The notes beneath the pieces were generated by a model. It was not told the DNA's origin. It made no database searches and worked only from the letters and a program-made list of their open reading frames with translations. Below, one piece after another: positions 20,063 through 30,727 of a stretch of DNA of 64,000 bases (within the stretch, counting starts at the first letter, position 1; each line of letters opens with the position of its first letter). This DNA comes from Microbulbifer variabilis ATCC 700307 (lineage in GTDB: Bacteria > Pseudomonadota > Gammaproteobacteria > Pseudomonadales > Cellvibrionaceae), in NCBI RefSeq assembly GCF_000380565.1, contig NZ_AQYJ01000029.1, positions 124,001-188,000 of the forward strand, read 5' to 3'. Position numbers and translations under genes: made by a program.

Positions 20063-21376
20063 ATGCAGGTTTCCATCGAAACTACTTCCGGTCTGGAGCG
20101 TCGTTTAACGGTTAATTTGCCGGCGGAAATCGTCGATAAAGAAGTGGACAAGCGTCTCCAGCAGGCCGCCAAGACTGTTCGCGTAAATGGTTTCCGTAAA
20201 GGCAAGGTACCTTTGAAGGTGGTGCGTCAGCGTTTTGGTGCTGGTGTTCGACAGGAAGTGCTTGGCGAGGTGATGAGTCGTTCCTTCTATGATGCTGTTC
20301 AAAAAGAAGAGCTGAAGCCGGCCGGCCAGCCCAGTATTGAAGCCAAGCAGACTGCAGCTGGTGAAAATCTGGAATATGTTGCCACTTTTGAAGTATATCC
20401 TGAAGTTGAGCTCTCTAACCTGGCGGAAATCAGCGTTGAACGCCCAATTGCCGACGTAACTGATGCCGATGTAAACAACATGATTGATGTGCTGCGCAAG
20501 CAGCAGTCTTCCTGGAAGGACACTAAGCGCAAAGCACAAAAAGGTGATCGTGTTGTTATCAACTTCCTCGGTCGTAAAGACGGAGAAGAGTTTGAAGGTG
20601 GTAAAGCGGAAGGTCATCAGCTGGTTCTCGGTTCAGGCCAGATGATCCCTGGCTTTGAAGAGGGTATTCTCGGCATGAAGCCAGGTGAGGAAACAGACCT
20701 GGACCTGACTTTCCCTGAGGACTATCAGGCTGAAGATCTGCGCGGTGCTGCAGTAACCTTCAATATCAAAGTAACTTCCTCCGAAAAGCCTGAATTGCCC
20801 GAGTTGAATGAAGAATTCTTCAAAGCCTATGGTGTTCAAGAGGGCGGTGAAGAAAAATTCCGTGAGGAAGTGCGCAACAATATGCAGCGCGAACTCAAAA
20901 ATGCGGCGTTAAATAAAGTTAAAACCCAAGTGATGGATCAGTTGTGTGAAAAGCATCAGGTCGAGCTGCCATCAACATTGGTTGCGAATGAGGTTCGCAC
21001 TCTGCGCGGTCAAATGGTTCAGCAATTCGGAGGTCAGATCAAAGCCGAAGACGCTGAGCGCATGCTGCCGGACACAATGTTTGAAGAGCAGGCAAAGCGT
21101 CGTGTAGTACTGGGTTTGGTTGTTGGCGAGATTGTTAAGCAGAACAGCCTGTCTGTAGATGCAGATCGTGTAAAAGCGAAGGTTGAAGAGTTGGCGTCCA
21201 CTTACCAGCAGCCAGAAGAGGTAGTTGAATACTACTATAACAATCGCGAGTTGCTGTCTGGTGTTGAGTCAGTAGTTCTAGAAGATCAAGTTGTAGACTT
21301 TGTACTGGATGCTGCGAAGGTTGAAGAGGTACAAAGCTCCTACGATGACGTAATCAAGCCGCAGAAGCAGGGTTAA
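20063..21376 (+). CDS. tig: Trigger factor
   Basis: A 437-residue ribosome-bound chaperone and prolyl isomerase. The N-terminal ribosome-binding domain carries the signature GFRKGKVP (residues 44-51); the FKBP-type PPIase domain is around 150-245 (QKGDRVVINFLGRKDGEEFEGG and GFEEGILGMKPGEE); the long C-terminal helical arms follow. ATG 20063 has ACGAGGATAAAC upstream; the frame begins earlier (20018) without support. It heads the conserved tig-clpP-clpX-lon-hupB-ppiD block, in which a hairpin separates it from clpP. Confidence 0.97.
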   Translation: MQVSIETTSGLERRLTVNLPAEIVDKEVDKRLQQAAKTVRVNGFRKGKVPLKVVRQRFGAGVRQEVLGEVMSRSFYDAVQKEELKPAGQPSIEAKQTAAGENLEYVATFEVYPEVELSNLAEISVERPIADVTDADVNNMIDVLRKQQSSWKDTKRKAQKGDRVVINFLGRKDGEEFEGGKAEGHQLVLGSGQMIPGFEEGILGMKPGEETDLDLTFPEDYQAEDLRGAAVTFNIKVTSSEKPELPELNEEFFKAYGVQEGGEEKFREEVRNNMQRELKNAALNKVKTQVMDQLCEKHQVELPSTLVANEVRTLRGQMVQQFGGQIKAEDAERMLPDTMFEEQAKRRVVLGLVVGEIVKQNSLSVDADRVKAKVEELASTYQQPEEVVEYYYNNRELLSGVESVVLEDQVVDFVLDAAKVEEVQSSYDDVIKPQKQG

Positions 21377-21392
21377 TAATCTGCTTTCTCAA

Positions 21393-21445
21393 GGATGCAA
21401 TGGCTCTCGGCTTTGCCGGGCGTCATTGCATCTCCTTCCTTTTTA
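21393..21445 (+). terminator. Hairpin with weak U-tract between tig and clpP
   Basis: A 9-bp perfect stem GATGCAATG/CATTGCATC (21394-21402 with 21424-21432), with an inner CGG/CCG pairing, is followed by TCCTTCCTTTTT. It probably ends most tig transcripts or acts as a partial terminator before clpP. Confidence 0.6.
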
Positions 21446-21552
21446 CCGGCTGGCTTTATCCGCCCTGACCGGTTAAGCTCTGAAGACGAATTTCTCAGCA
21501 CAGGCAAATCTGCCTATCTGCTGGCCTGCCGAAAACGCCACAAAAGGAAGCA

Positions 21553-22203
21553 ATGGTACCTATGGCACGAATTGATTTTCCCCAAGCCTCGATCGAACCT
21601 TCAGCAAGCGGACTGGTGCCGATGGTGGTGGAGCAAACTGCCCGGGGTGAGCGTTCATTTGATATTTATTCCCGTCTGCTTAAGGAGCGGGTTATTTTCC
21701 TGGTTGGACCGGTTGAAGACCATATGGCCAATCTGGTGGTTGCTCAGTTGCTATTTCTTGAAGCTGAGAACCCCGATAAAGATATCCACCTATATATCAA
21801 CTCCCCTGGAGGGTCTGTTACTGCAGGGATGTCTATCTACGACACCATGCAGTTCATCAAGCCTGATGTAAGCACCATGTGTATTGGCCAGGCTTGCAGT
21901 ATGGGCGCTTTCCTGCTTACTGCGGGTGCTCCGGGTAAGCGTTTTGCTACGCCCAATTCCCGGGTGATGATTCATCAGCCCAGTGGCGGGGCTCAGGGGC
22001 AGGCTAGTGATATACATATCCACGCCCAGGAAATCCTGAAGATTCGCCATCGCCTCAATGAATTGATGGCGCATCATTCCGGCCGCCCGGTCAGTGATAT
22101 TGAGCGCGATACTGAGCGAGATCACTTCTTGAGCGCTGATGAGGCCAAGGAATATGGCTTAGTGGATGATGTCCTATCCCGTCGCCAAGCACTGGAAAAA
22201 TAG
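21553..22203 (+). CDS. clpP: ATP-dependent Clp protease proteolytic subunit ClpP
   Basis: A 216-residue serine peptidase. The catalytic triad is seen as serine in [11 protein letters not shown] (about residue 117), histidine in [10 protein letters not shown] (about 142) and aspartate in ERDTERDHF (about 191). ATG 21553 has AAAGGAAGC six bases upstream; a second ATG (21562) gives MARIDFPQ. The first residues are probably removed as a propeptide. It forms tetradecamers with ClpX, encoded next. Confidence 0.97.
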   Translation: MVPMARIDFPQASIEPSASGLVPMVVEQTARGERSFDIYSRLLKERVIFLVGPVEDHMANLVVAQLLFLEAENPDKDIHLYINSPGGSVTAGMSIYDTMQFIKPDVSTMCIGQACSMGAFLLTAGAPGKRFATPNSRVMIHQPSGGAQGQASDIHIHAQEILKIRHRLNELMAHHSGRPVSDIERDTERDHFLSADEAKEYGLVDDVLSRRQALEK

Positions 22204-22366
22204 TATTTCAACAAAAAAAATTTGCTAGTGGCGTTTTCCTATATTTGTTAATAATTTTGAGCAGACTTCCTAGTTGAGGGGCTTGAAAAATACGCCAAAA
22301 AACAGCATCTTGCTGTAATAGCTAAATTTGAAGGCCCTGGCCGGCCAGTGACCACGGAGTATTTTG

Positions 22367-23653
22367 ATGACCGACAAAAGCAGCGGAGAAGACAGCGGCA
22401 AATTGCTGTACTGCTCTTTCTGTGGCAAAAGCCAGCAGGAAGTGCGGAAGTTAATCGCTGGGCCGTCAGTCTTTATCTGCGATGAATGTGTCGAACTGTG
22501 TACAGACATTATTCGCGAAGAGGTCCAAGAGAGTGCGGAGGGCCCGGAGGGACGCTTGCCCACGCCGCGCGAGATCACTGAGATCCTTGATCAGTACGTT
22601 ATTGGCCAGGAGCGGGCCAAGCGTGTACTGGCAGTGGCTGTATATAACCACTACAAACGCCTACGCAGCAAAGCTGGTGTAAAGAGCAAGGATGAAGTTG
22701 AGCTAAGTAAGTCCAACATCTTGTTGGTTGGGCCGACTGGTAGCGGTAAGACATTGCTTGCGGAAACCCTTGCTCGCCTGCTCAACGTACCTTTCACGAT
22801 TGCAGATGCTACTACTCTCACTGAAGCTGGTTATGTTGGTGAGGATGTAGAAAACATTATTCAGAAGCTGTTACAGAAATGTGACTACGATGTGGAGAAG
22901 GCTCAGCAGGGCATTGTTTACATCGATGAGATCGACAAGATTTCTCGCAAGTCAGATAATCCCTCTATCACCCGTGATGTTTCTGGTGAGGGTGTTCAGC
23001 AAGCACTTCTGAAACTGATTGAAGGAACTGTGGCCTCAGTGCCCCCTCAGGGAGGCCGTAAGCACCCTCAGCAAGAATTCTTGCAAGTGGACACCTCTAA
23101 TATCCTGTTTATTTGCGGTGGAGCATTTGCCGGCCTTGATAAAGTAATTCGCGATCGCTCCGAAAAGGGTGGAATTGGCTTCAGTGCTGAAGTGAAGTCC
23201 AAGGACGGAACCAGTAATTTCGGTGAGATTCTCAGAGATCTCGAACCCGAGGATCTAGTGCGTTACGGTCTCATTCCCGAATTTGTTGGGCGGCTTCCGG
23301 TAACCGCGACTCTTGAGGAATTGGATCGTGAGGCCCTGGTCCAGATCCTGACAGAGCCTCGCAATGCACTGACCAAGCAGTACGGCAAACTGTTTGAGAT
23401 GGAGGATGTGGAACTGGATTTCCGCCCAGATGCCCTGGATGCTGTAGCTACCAAGGCAATGGAGCGTAAAACCGGTGCTCGTGGACTGCGTTCTATTATG
23501 GAATCTGTCCTTTTGGAGACCATGTACGATATCCCCTCCACTGACAACGTAGCTAAAGTAGTTATCGATGAGGCTGTAATCAAGGGTGAGTCGGCCCCGC
23601 TACTCGTCTATGAAAGTGAGACCCAGCCCCAGAAAGCAGCTCCTGAAGAGTGA
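22367..23653 (+). CDS. clpX: ATP-dependent Clp protease ATPase subunit ClpX
   Basis: A 428-residue AAA+ unfoldase. It has the N-terminal four-cysteine zinc-binding domain (CSFCGKSQ ... CDECVELC), Walker A GPTGSGKT (about 121), Walker [10 protein letters not shown] (about 183), pore loop GYVGED, and sensor 2 region [10 protein letters not shown]. The IGF-type ClpP-binding loop is [16 protein letters not shown] 22367 follows GGAG at the right distance (a TTG directly before it is less likely). A terminator follows, so lon has its own promoter. Confidence 0.97.
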   Translation: MTDKSSGEDSGKLLYCSFCGKSQQEVRKLIAGPSVFICDECVELCTDIIREEVQESAEGPEGRLPTPREITEILDQYVIGQERAKRVLAVAVYNHYKRLRSKAGVKSKDEVELSKSNILLVGPTGSGKTLLAETLARLLNVPFTIADATTLTEAGYVGEDVENIIQKLLQKCDYDVEKAQQGIVYIDEIDKISRKSDNPSITRDVSGEGVQQALLKLIEGTVASVPPQGGRKHPQQEFLQVDTSNILFICGGAFAGLDKVIRDRSEKGGIGFSAEVKSKDGTSNFGEILRDLEPEDLVRYGLIPEFVGRLPVTATLEELDREALVQILTEPRNALTKQYGKLFEMEDVELDFRPDALDAVATKAMERKTGARGLRSIMESVLLETMYDIPSTDNVAKVVIDEAVIKGESAPLLVYESETQPQKAAPEE

Positions 23654-23665
23654 CGCCTCGTACTT

Positions 23666-23694
23666 AAAAAAGCCCCAATTCGGGGCTTTTTTTA
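23666..23694 (+). terminator. Rho-independent terminator of clpPX
   Basis: AAAAAAGCCCC, loop AATT, CGGGGCTTTTTTT; 13 bases after the clpX stop. Confidence 0.93.
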
Positions 23695-23802
23695 TAACCT
23701 CAACTTCTTAAAAAGAAGCTCCTTTTACCATTTGAGGCCCCAATACCGAGGCGGCTTATTGGTATTCAGTTGAGTTCGGCACAAATTGGTCGCCAGATTA
23801 GA

Positions 23803-23832
23803 CTTGTATTCCGGGCTCTCCCCCCCCATCTC
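23803..23832 (+). promoter_or_regulatory. Sigma-32-type heat-shock promoter of lon
   Basis: CTTGTA (23803-23808), a 15-base spacer, then CCCCATCTC (23824-23832). The -10 is close to the heat-shock consensus CCCCATNT and the -35 differs from CTTGAA by one base. It is 97 bases before the lon ATG and after the clpX terminator; lon is a known heat-shock gene in related bacteria. Confidence 0.68.
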
Positions 23833-23928
23833 TAGCAACTGAAGGGCGGTGGCCCAAATTGAGCTGTCATTTACTACAGCAGCATGATGCCGCGCCAAAT
23901 ACCCAGTGATAGGGCCGAGAGGAGTTCT

Positions 23929-26334
23929 ATGGATCAGTCATCCGACACCAAACTTGAATATCCGTTGTTGCCATTGCGCGATGTTGTTGTTTACCCCCAT
24001 ATGGTTATCCCGCTATTTGTTGGCAGGGAAAAGTCCATAGAGGCTCTGGAAGAGGCCATGCGCAGGGATAAGCAAGTGTTACTCGTAGCCCAGAAAAAAG
24101 CATCGGAAGATGACCCTGGCGCTGAGGACATCTATCGCGTGGGCACCATAGCTAGCGTTTTACAGCTGCTCAAACTTCCCGACGGTACGGTCAAAGTGCT
24201 AGTGGAAGGGGGGGAGAGAGTAAATATTCTCGATGTAATGGAGAGGGATAACCACTTCGAGGCGACAGTAGAGCCTATGGAGACGTTTGAGTTGCCTGAA
24301 GCCGAGGCTGATGCTCTGGTGCGCTCGGTGATGACTCAATTTGAACAGTATGTCTCTGTGAGCAAGAAGGTACCCAACGAGGTCATCACCTCTCTGTCTG
24401 GGATCGATGAACCAGGGCGCCTTGCAGATACCATTTCTGCCCATATGTCCCTTGAGCTAGCACAGAAGCAGGAGCTTCTTGAAACCTCCAGCGTTAAAGA
24501 GCGCTTGGAGCATCTGCTTGGCCTGATGGATTCAGAGATCGACCTGATCCAGGTAGAGAAGCGCATTCGTGGCCGCGTGAAAAAGCAGATGGAGAAAAGC
24601 CAGCGTGAGTACTATCTGAATGAGCAGATGAAGGCGATTCAAAAGGAGCTGGGCGAAATTACTGAAGAGCCCAATGAAATTGAAGAGCTGGAAAACAAAA
24701 TTGCCGATTCCGGTATGAGTGCAGAGGCTGAGAAGAAAACCCGCGCTGAACTTGCCAAGTTGAAGATGATGTCTCCGATGTCGGCAGAAGCGTCGGTCCT
24801 GCGCAGCTATATCGATTGGATGTTAAGTCTGCCCTGGAAAAAAGCGAGCAGGGTAAGGCATGACCTTAAGAAGGCTGAAGAGATACTCGAAAAAGAGCAT
24901 TACGGTCTGGAGGAGGTCAAGGAACGTATACTTGAATACCTGGCGGTACAGAAGCGCGTAAAAAAAGTGAAGGGTCCGATCCTCTGCTTGGTTGGGCCTC
25001 CAGGGGTTGGTAAGACCTCACTTGGGCAATCTATAGCTCGCGCTACCAATCGACAGTATGTGCGAATGGCCCTTGGCGGCGTGCGCGATGAAGCGGAAAT
25101 TCGTGGGCATCGCCGAACCTACATAGGCTCACTGCCAGGGAAGTTGATTCAAAAAATTTCCAAAGTCGGTGTAAAGAACCCGCTGTTTCTGCTCGATGAG
25201 GTCGACAAAATGGGCATGGATCAGCGCGGAGATCCGGCCTCAGCACTGCTCGAGGTTCTGGATCCGGAGCAGAACAAGACCTTTAACGACCATTACCTCG
25301 AGGTAGATTATGACCTGTCAGATGTAATGTTCGTATGTACTTCCAACTCCATGAATATTCCCGGTCCATTACTGGATCGCATGGAGGTTATCCGTATTCC
25401 CGGTTATACCGAGGATGAAAAACTCAATATTGCCCAGCGCTACCTTGTACCAAAGCAGCGTAAGGCTAACGGCTTGAAAGACGATGAGTTGGATCTGTCC
25501 GATGAGGCAATACGGGATATCGTTCGCTATTACACTCGTGAAGCTGGTGTACGTGGGTTGGATCGCGAAATTGCCAAAATCTGCCGGAAGGTCGTGACCG
25601 AGCATGTACGCAACCCATCGGAGAAAACGGCTGTGGTCAAATCTGACCAGCTGGAAGAGTTGCTGGGTGTGCGTAAATTTGACTTCGGCCGTGCCGAAGA
25701 GGAGAACAAAATCGGTATCGTTACCGGCCTTGCCTGGACGGAGGTCGGCGGTGAATTGTTAAATATCGAAGCTTCTGCGGTTCCAGGTAAGGGTCGTATG
25801 ATCAAGACCGGATCTCTCGGTGATGTAATGCAGGAGTCTATCCAGGCTGCCCTGACAGTGGTGCGCTCGCGATCGCAAGCCCTCGGAATAGGGCCCGACT
25901 TCCACGAGACACGGGATATTCACATTCATGTGCCAGAGGGTGCTACACCGAAAGATGGCCCCTCTGCGGGTATTGCGATGTGCACGGCTTTGGTTTCAGT
26001 ACTCACCAATATTCCTGTGCGCTCGGATGTGGCGATGACTGGTGAAATCACTTTGCGTGGAGAAGTTTTACGAATTGGTGGTCTCAAGGAAAAGTTATTG
26101 GCAGCACATCGAGGCGGTATAAAAACTGTACTGATACCTGCGGATAATGAGCGTGACCTGAAAGATATTCCCGACAATATCCTTCAGGACCTGGTGGTGA
26201 AACCGGTCAAGTGGATCGACCAGGTGTTGGAGTTGGCACTTGAGCACAAACCCGAGTCCCTTTCGGATGAGGAATATTCTGCCTTGCAAAAGCAGGCGGA
26301 AGAGCGCTCGCAAAGATCGATCCAAACTCATTAA
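23929..26334 (+). CDS. lon: ATP-dependent protease Lon
   Basis: An 801-residue AAA+ serine protease. The N-terminal substrate-binding domain begins [25 protein letters not shown]; the ATPase has Walker [10 protein letters not shown] (about 358) and Walker [10 protein letters not shown]; the protease domain has the catalytic serine in [10 protein letters not shown] (about 680) and the lysine in [14 protein letters not shown] (about 722). ATG 23929 follows GAGAGGAG; the open frame upstream from 23884 has no family sequence. It degrades misfolded and regulatory proteins. Confidence 0.97.
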   Translation: MDQSSDTKLEYPLLPLRDVVVYPHMVIPLFVGREKSIEALEEAMRRDKQVLLVAQKKASEDDPGAEDIYRVGTIASVLQLLKLPDGTVKVLVEGGERVNILDVMERDNHFEATVEPMETFELPEAEADALVRSVMTQFEQYVSVSKKVPNEVITSLSGIDEPGRLADTISAHMSLELAQKQELLETSSVKERLEHLLGLMDSEIDLIQVEKRIRGRVKKQMEKSQREYYLNEQMKAIQKELGEITEEPNEIEELENKIADSGMSAEAEKKTRAELAKLKMMSPMSAEASVLRSYIDWMLSLPWKKASRVRHDLKKAEEILEKEHYGLEEVKERILEYLAVQKRVKKVKGPILCLVGPPGVGKTSLGQSIARATNRQYVRMALGGVRDEAEIRGHRRTYIGSLPGKLIQKISKVGVKNPLFLLDEVDKMGMDQRGDPASALLEVLDPEQNKTFNDHYLEVDYDLSDVMFVCTSNSMNIPGPLLDRMEVIRIPGYTEDEKLNIAQRYLVPKQRKANGLKDDELDLSDEAIRDIVRYYTREAGVRGLDREIAKICRKVVTEHVRNPSEKTAVVKSDQLEELLGVRKFDFGRAEEENKIGIVTGLAWTEVGGELLNIEASAVPGKGRMIKTGSLGDVMQESIQAALTVVRSRSQALGIGPDFHETRDIHIHVPEGATPKDGPSAGIAMCTALVSVLTNIPVRSDVAMTGEITLRGEVLRIGGLKEKLLAAHRGGIKTVLIPADNERDLKDIPDNILQDLVVKPVKWIDQVLELALEHKPESLSDEEYSALQKQAEERSQRSIQTH

Positions 26335-26337
26335 CCT

Positions 26338-26367
26338 GTTACGGGGTGACTGTTGTCACCCCGTAAC
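26338..26367. other. Perfect 13-bp hairpin after lon
   Basis: GTTACGGGGTGAC, loop TGTT, GTCACCCCGTAAC, starting three bases after the lon stop codon. It lacks a U-tract (AATTGCAAG follows), so it is not a standard terminator; it could stabilise the 3' end or assist rho-dependent termination. Confidence 0.7.
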
Positions 26368-26587
26368 AATTGCAAGACCAAAACATAACCACTCTGTTGA
26401 TTTTTGATGCTCGGGTTTCGTTCAACTGTCCGGAAACCCGCATGGTTCCTTGACCCGTTACCGGGCAGTTGGTATAAAACGAGGCTTATTGCCCGGCGCC
26501 AAAATTGCCGGTGGTTAAAAAGTTACTAATAGTGATACCTGGCCTGAGGGTGTCCTGAACATATTTAAAAGAACAGAGGGATTAAGC

Positions 26588-26860
26588 GTGAATAAGTCCG
26601 AACTGATTGAAGCAATTGCCGCGTCTGCAGATATTCCAAAAGCAGCAGCTGGCCGTGCTTTGGACGCAATGGTTGATAGCATTACTGATGCGCTTAAAAA
26701 AGGCGATCAGGTTGCCTTGGTAGGCTTTGGTACTTTTGCAGTGAAAGAGCGCGCAGCCCGTACTGGCCGCAATCCTCGCACTGGCGACCCCATCGAAATC
26801 GCCGCAGCGAAAATCCCTAACTTCAAGGCCGGTAAAGCCCTGAAAGACGCCGTAAACTAA
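26588..26860 (+). CDS. hupB: DNA-binding protein HU-beta
   Basis: A 90-residue histone-like protein. It starts (GTG) [28 protein letters not shown] and has the DNA-arm signature [21 protein letters not shown] with the intercalating proline, followed by [18 protein letters not shown] at 26588 is supported by GAGGGATTAAGC. It binds bent DNA nonspecifically and organises the nucleoid. Its place between lon and ppiD is conserved. Confidence 0.97.
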   Translation: MNKSELIEAIAASADIPKAAAGRALDAMVDSITDALKKGDQVALVGFGTFAVKERAARTGRNPRTGDPIEIAAAKIPNFKAGKALKDAVN

Positions 26861-26908
26861 GTTTTTCGGTGAACTTCGAGACCTTGTAAAAGATTCGAAG
26901 CTATAAAG

Positions 26909-26937
26909 AGGCGTGTCAGGTTGGATACGCCTTTTTT
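26909..26937 (+). terminator. Rho-independent terminator of hupB
   Basis: AGGCGTGTC, loop AGGTTG, GATACGCCT (one mismatch/wobble) followed by TTTTT; 49 bases after hupB. Confidence 0.8.
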
Positions 26938-26984
26938 GTATCTGGTAACAGTTAAATAATTAGAGTCAAAATTCGGAGCTGAGC

Positions 26985-28868
26985 ATGCTTCAGTCCATGC
27001 GCGATAACCTGAAAGGGACGGCAGCGATTATTGTCGCAGCTTTCTTTGGGTTCATTATGGTCATTGGGGGAATCGACTTTTTCTCAGGGGCCAGTGGTGG
27101 TGCCGCCGATGCGGTTGCCGAGGTAAATGGTGAAAAAATCACCAATCTGGATTTGCAGCGAGCGATTCAAAATCGTCGCAGTATGATCATGAGTCAATAT
27201 GGGGAAAATGTCCCAGCAGACCTGATCAGCGACGAGCAGTTACGTGAACCTGTATTGCGCCAATTAATTTCAAGCTCAGTCATGCGCCAAGCTGCTTTGG
27301 AGAGCGGTATGGTTATGAGTACTGCGGCTGTTAATAAAGCCATTACCGATATTCCAGCTTTTCAGGTAAATGGCACCTTTGATCCTCAATTATATCGCGA
27401 TGCTTTGCGTCGTATGGGCTATAGCACAGCCAATTTCCCTCAAATTGTCGAAAGTGATCTGGCGCTGCAGCAATATGCAGATAGCGTTACCGAAAGCGCT
27501 TTTACTACGCAAGCTGATGCCGAGCAGGTGGTGGCGGCATCAATGGAAGAGCGTGATTTCAACTATGTAGTAATGCCGGTACAGGAGCTTCTGGCCACCA
27601 CTGAAGTTGGTGATGCAGAAGTCGAGCAGTTCTACCAGGAAAATCAGAGTCAATACCAGCGACCTGAGCAAGTGGCAGTTGAGTATATAGAGCTTACTCC
27701 CGCGTTGTTTGCAGCCAATATCGATATTTCAGAAGAGGATGTTCGCTCGCAGTACGACCAAGAGATTGCCAGTTTTGGCGCTGACCTTCGTCGTCGCGCA
27801 GCTCATATCCTTTTGGAGGACGCAGACCAAGCGAAGCTGGAGGAGATCCAGACCAAGCTGGATGCAGGTGAAGACTTCGCCGAACTGGCCAAAGCTTATT
27901 CAGAAGATATTGGTTCACGGGAAGAGGGTGGAGACCTCGGCTTTACCGCCGGTGATGTTTTCCCTCAGGCTTTTGAGGAGGCACTGGCAAGCTTGGAGGT
28001 TGGTCAGGTGTCTGCTCCGGTTACCACTGATAGCGGAACACACTTTATTAAGTTGCTGGAAGTTGAGGAGAGTGAGCCTCCAACTTTTGAGGAGCGTAAG
28101 GGTGCTATCGAGACCCAGTTACGTGCAGCCGCAGCAGAGAGTGAATTCGTTGATGCCCTGAGCCGTTTGGCAGACCTTGCTTATAATGCCGATAACCTGG
28201 CAGGTCCCGCCGAGGAGCTGGGAGTGCCTCTAAAAACCAGTGGCCTCTTCTCTCGTGAAAGTGGCGCTGGGGTCTTGGCTAATGGGCAGGTAGTGGAAGC
28301 TGCTTTCTCCCCTGAAGTGATGGAAGATGGTAACACTTCAGATGTGCTCAATCTTAATAACGAGCACTCCGTGGTATTACGCGTAACGGAGTCCAAGCAG
28401 GCTGGAACCTATCCGCTAGAGGAAGTCCGCGAGCAAATTGTTGAGCGTCTCAAGCGTGACAAAGCGAGCGAGCAGCTTGCTGTTCGTGCCGAAGCCCTGA
28501 AAGAAAAGCTCGCTGCAGGTGAAGATTTTGCCAAATTGGCAGAGGAGCAAGGCTTAACCTTAGAGGTCAGCGACAAAACACGTCGCGGTGGCTTTGGGGA
28601 GCGCGGAGAAATCAATACCAAGGCATTTTCCTTGGCTGCCCCGGCCACCGGCTCTGAGGAATTGTCAGTGTTTGCTACGAGCAGCGGTGATCAAGTTGTT
28701 CTGGCATTACGCGGTGTGCGGGAAGGCAATTTATCCCAGCAAAGTAAAGAGCAGCGCCAGGCGCTAATGCAGCAATTAGCCTCAGTAAATGGAGGTGCGG
28801 AACTGGCAGCTATTCAGCGTTACTTATCTGATCAGGCAAAAGTCGAGCTGGCGCCAGAGAGCCAGTAA
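26985..28868 (+). CDS. ppiD: Periplasmic folding chaperone PpiD
   Basis: A 627-residue inner-membrane-anchored SurA-like chaperone. A single N-terminal helix (TAAIIVAAFFGFIMVIGGIDFF) anchors it; VAEVNGEKITNLDLQRAIQ opens the SurA_N-type chaperone domain; a parvulin domain lies at about residues 265-365 (RRAAHILLEDADQAKLEEIQ ... SEDIGSREEGGDLGFTAGDVFPQAFEEA ... TDSGTHFIKLLEVEE). A second degenerate parvulin-like segment follows in the C-terminal part. It works near the SecYEG translocon on emerging outer-membrane and periplasmic proteins. Length matches E. coli (623). Confidence 0.95.
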   Translation: MLQSMRDNLKGTAAIIVAAFFGFIMVIGGIDFFSGASGGAADAVAEVNGEKITNLDLQRAIQNRRSMIMSQYGENVPADLISDEQLREPVLRQLISSSVMRQAALESGMVMSTAAVNKAITDIPAFQVNGTFDPQLYRDALRRMGYSTANFPQIVESDLALQQYADSVTESAFTTQADAEQVVAASMEERDFNYVVMPVQELLATTEVGDAEVEQFYQENQSQYQRPEQVAVEYIELTPALFAANIDISEEDVRSQYDQEIASFGADLRRRAAHILLEDADQAKLEEIQTKLDAGEDFAELAKAYSEDIGSREEGGDLGFTAGDVFPQAFEEALASLEVGQVSAPVTTDSGTHFIKLLEVEESEPPTFEERKGAIETQLRAAAAESEFVDALSRLADLAYNADNLAGPAEELGVPLKTSGLFSRESGAGVLANGQVVEAAFSPEVMEDGNTSDVLNLNNEHSVVLRVTESKQAGTYPLEEVREQIVERLKRDKASEQLAVRAEALKEKLAAGEDFAKLAEEQGLTLEVSDKTRRGGFGERGEINTKAFSLAAPATGSEELSVFATSSGDQVVLALRGVREGNLSQQSKEQRQALMQQLASVNGGAELAAIQRYLSDQAKVELAPESQ

Positions 28869-28891
28869 CTTTGCTCAATTAGAAAAATAAA

Positions 28892-28919
28892 AAACCCGGC
28901 AGATGCCGGGTTTTTTATT
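28892..28919 (+). terminator. Rho-independent terminator of ppiD
   Basis: AAACCCGGC, loop AGAT, GCCGGGTTTTTTATTT, 23 bases after the ppiD stop. Confidence 0.92.
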
Positions 28920-28971
28920 TACAGCTTCTTTTATTTAGTTGCGATAGCAGGCGGGCGAAAGGTCAGAAAAC

Positions 28972-30531
28972 TCAACTGTTGCTTGCGCTGTCCACAAACA
29001 GAGTGAGGCGCTGGCCTGGCTGTAAGTACTTGGATTTGGTGATTTTATTCCAGCGTAAAATATCGTCGATCTCAATACTGAACTTGTTAGCGATTCGGTA
29101 AAGAGAGTCACCGCTACGGACTTTATAGGAAACCTTGCGTGTCGTACGGTTGTTGCTAGCAGGCGTACTCCCATCATAGGCAACCAATGTCCGGCCAGGG
29201 CGTAGGGTGTCACCGGGCGCCATGCTATTCCAGCTGGCCAATTGTTTGACGCTTACGTTCATTTTCCGAGCTATAGCCCAAAGACTGTCGCCAGGTCTTA
29301 CTGTATAGCTGCTCTTCTGCCCTTGGCCGGAGGATTGACGGCGTTTTACACGCTGGTCCAGAGCATACGCATACTGTCCGGCAGGGCCAGAGGCACTGGG
29401 AATCAGCAGGGTTTTACCAGCCCGGATATTGTTATTGCGCAGTTTGTTAGTCTCGCGAATGGCACTGACCGTTGTCTGGTAGCGCCTCGCAATCGTCGAA
29501 AGTGTATCCCCGCGATTAATGGTATAGCGTTGCCAGGTTACTCGCTGGTCTTCAGGCAGCTCTTTGAGCGCGGCTTCGAACACATCCTGGTTTTCAATGG
29601 GTATCAATAATTGATGGTTTCCGTTGGGGTCTGTAGCCCAGCGGTTATAGCCTGGGTTAAGTAGGTAGAGCTCATCAACTTCAATTTCAGCCAGCTCAGC
29701 AGCCTGCGCCATATCTATCTGGCTGCCGACATCAACCCGGGCGTAGTAAGGCTCATTAGCGATATCATGGAGAGGCACTTTGTAATAGTCTGGACGTGAA
29801 ACCACCTCTGCCAGTGCTAGCAGTTGTGGTACATATCGCTTCGTTTCCCTAGGCAATTTCAGGTCCCAGAAGCTGGTACCAAGCCCTTTGCGACGATTGC
29901 GCTCTACTGCTCTACGAACGGTGCCCTCGCCAGCATTGTAGGCTGCCAGGGCCAGTTCCCAGTCGCCGTCAAACCGCTCCATCAGGTAATTGAAGTACTT
30001 AACCGCTGCGCGGGTTGATTCATGGACGTCACGACGGCCGTCGTACCACCAGTTTTGTTGCAAACCAAAGGAGCGGCCAGTGGAAGGGATAAACTGCCAC
30101 ATGCCGGAGGCGCGTGCATGAGAGTAAGCGAAGGGATCGTATGCGCTCTCAACAATTGGCAACAGGGCCAGTTCGAGAGGCAAGTTGGCCTCTTCGAGTT
30201 CTTCGACTACATGGAAGATATAACGGCGCGAGCGCTCGCTAACGCGCGCCATATAGCCTTCATTGCGGGAAAAATAGGCGATGTAATCCTGGACTTTTGT
30301 ATTATCAACGCGATGATTGAGGCGGAAGCCTCTACGCAAACGTTCCCAGATGTCTGTAGGGGGCAGGGCTTCCTCTTCAGGTTCAGGCGTGGAGATAGTG
30401 GTGCTGCTCGCAATTTTTCTTTCAGGAGCTTCTGCAGCTTCACGCTCAGGTGATGAGCCCTTATTTGGCATCTGCGAGCATGCCCCAACCGTGGCTGCTA
30501 ACAGCGCCACGGCAAAATTCTTATGAACCAT
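28972..30531 (-). CDS. mltD: Membrane-bound lytic murein transglycosylase D
   Basis: A 519-residue lipoprotein (lipobox VGAC at about 15-18). The lytic transglycosylase domain has the catalytic glutamate in LPIVESAYDPFAYSHARASGMWQF and later LALAAYNAGEGTVRRA. Three LysM peptidoglycan-binding repeats follow (YTINRGDTLSTIARRYQT, YTVRPGDSLWAIARKMNV, YKVRSGDSLYRIANKFSI); E. coli MltD has two. It cleaves the MurNAc-GlcNAc bond to 1,6-anhydromuropeptides at the outer membrane's inner face. It is convergent with ppiD and upstream of gloB on the same strand. Confidence 0.95.
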   Translation of the reverse strand: MVHKNFAVALLAATVGACSQMPNKGSSPEREAAEAPERKIASSTTISTPEPEEEALPPTDIWERLRRGFRLNHRVDNTKVQDYIAYFSRNEGYMARVSERSRRYIFHVVEELEEANLPLELALLPIVESAYDPFAYSHARASGMWQFIPSTGRSFGLQQNWWYDGRRDVHESTRAAVKYFNYLMERFDGDWELALAAYNAGEGTVRRAVERNRRKGLGTSFWDLKLPRETKRYVPQLLALAEVVSRPDYYKVPLHDIANEPYYARVDVGSQIDMAQAAELAEIEVDELYLLNPGYNRWATDPNGNHQLLIPIENQDVFEAALKELPEDQRVTWQRYTINRGDTLSTIARRYQTTVSAIRETNKLRNNNIRAGKTLLIPSASGPAGQYAYALDQRVKRRQSSGQGQKSSYTVRPGDSLWAIARKMNVSVKQLASWNSMAPGDTLRPGRTLVAYDGSTPASNNRTTRKVSYKVRSGDSLYRIANKFSIEIDDILRWNKITKSKYLQPGQRLTLFVDSASNS

Positions 30532-30727
30532 GATTGGTATCCGCGAATATTTCTTTTAATTCCTCGCTCAGCTTACGCCTAGGCGTTTATTTTTTGCTAA
30601 CACTGAGCATTAGATCATAGTCATATGATTCTAAATAGCAGGAATAGTTTCGGTCAACGCGACTGAATAAAATATAGACAGTTTATTCAAGTTTGATTGC
30701 TACAGGATTTTAGCTGAGGGCACTTTG

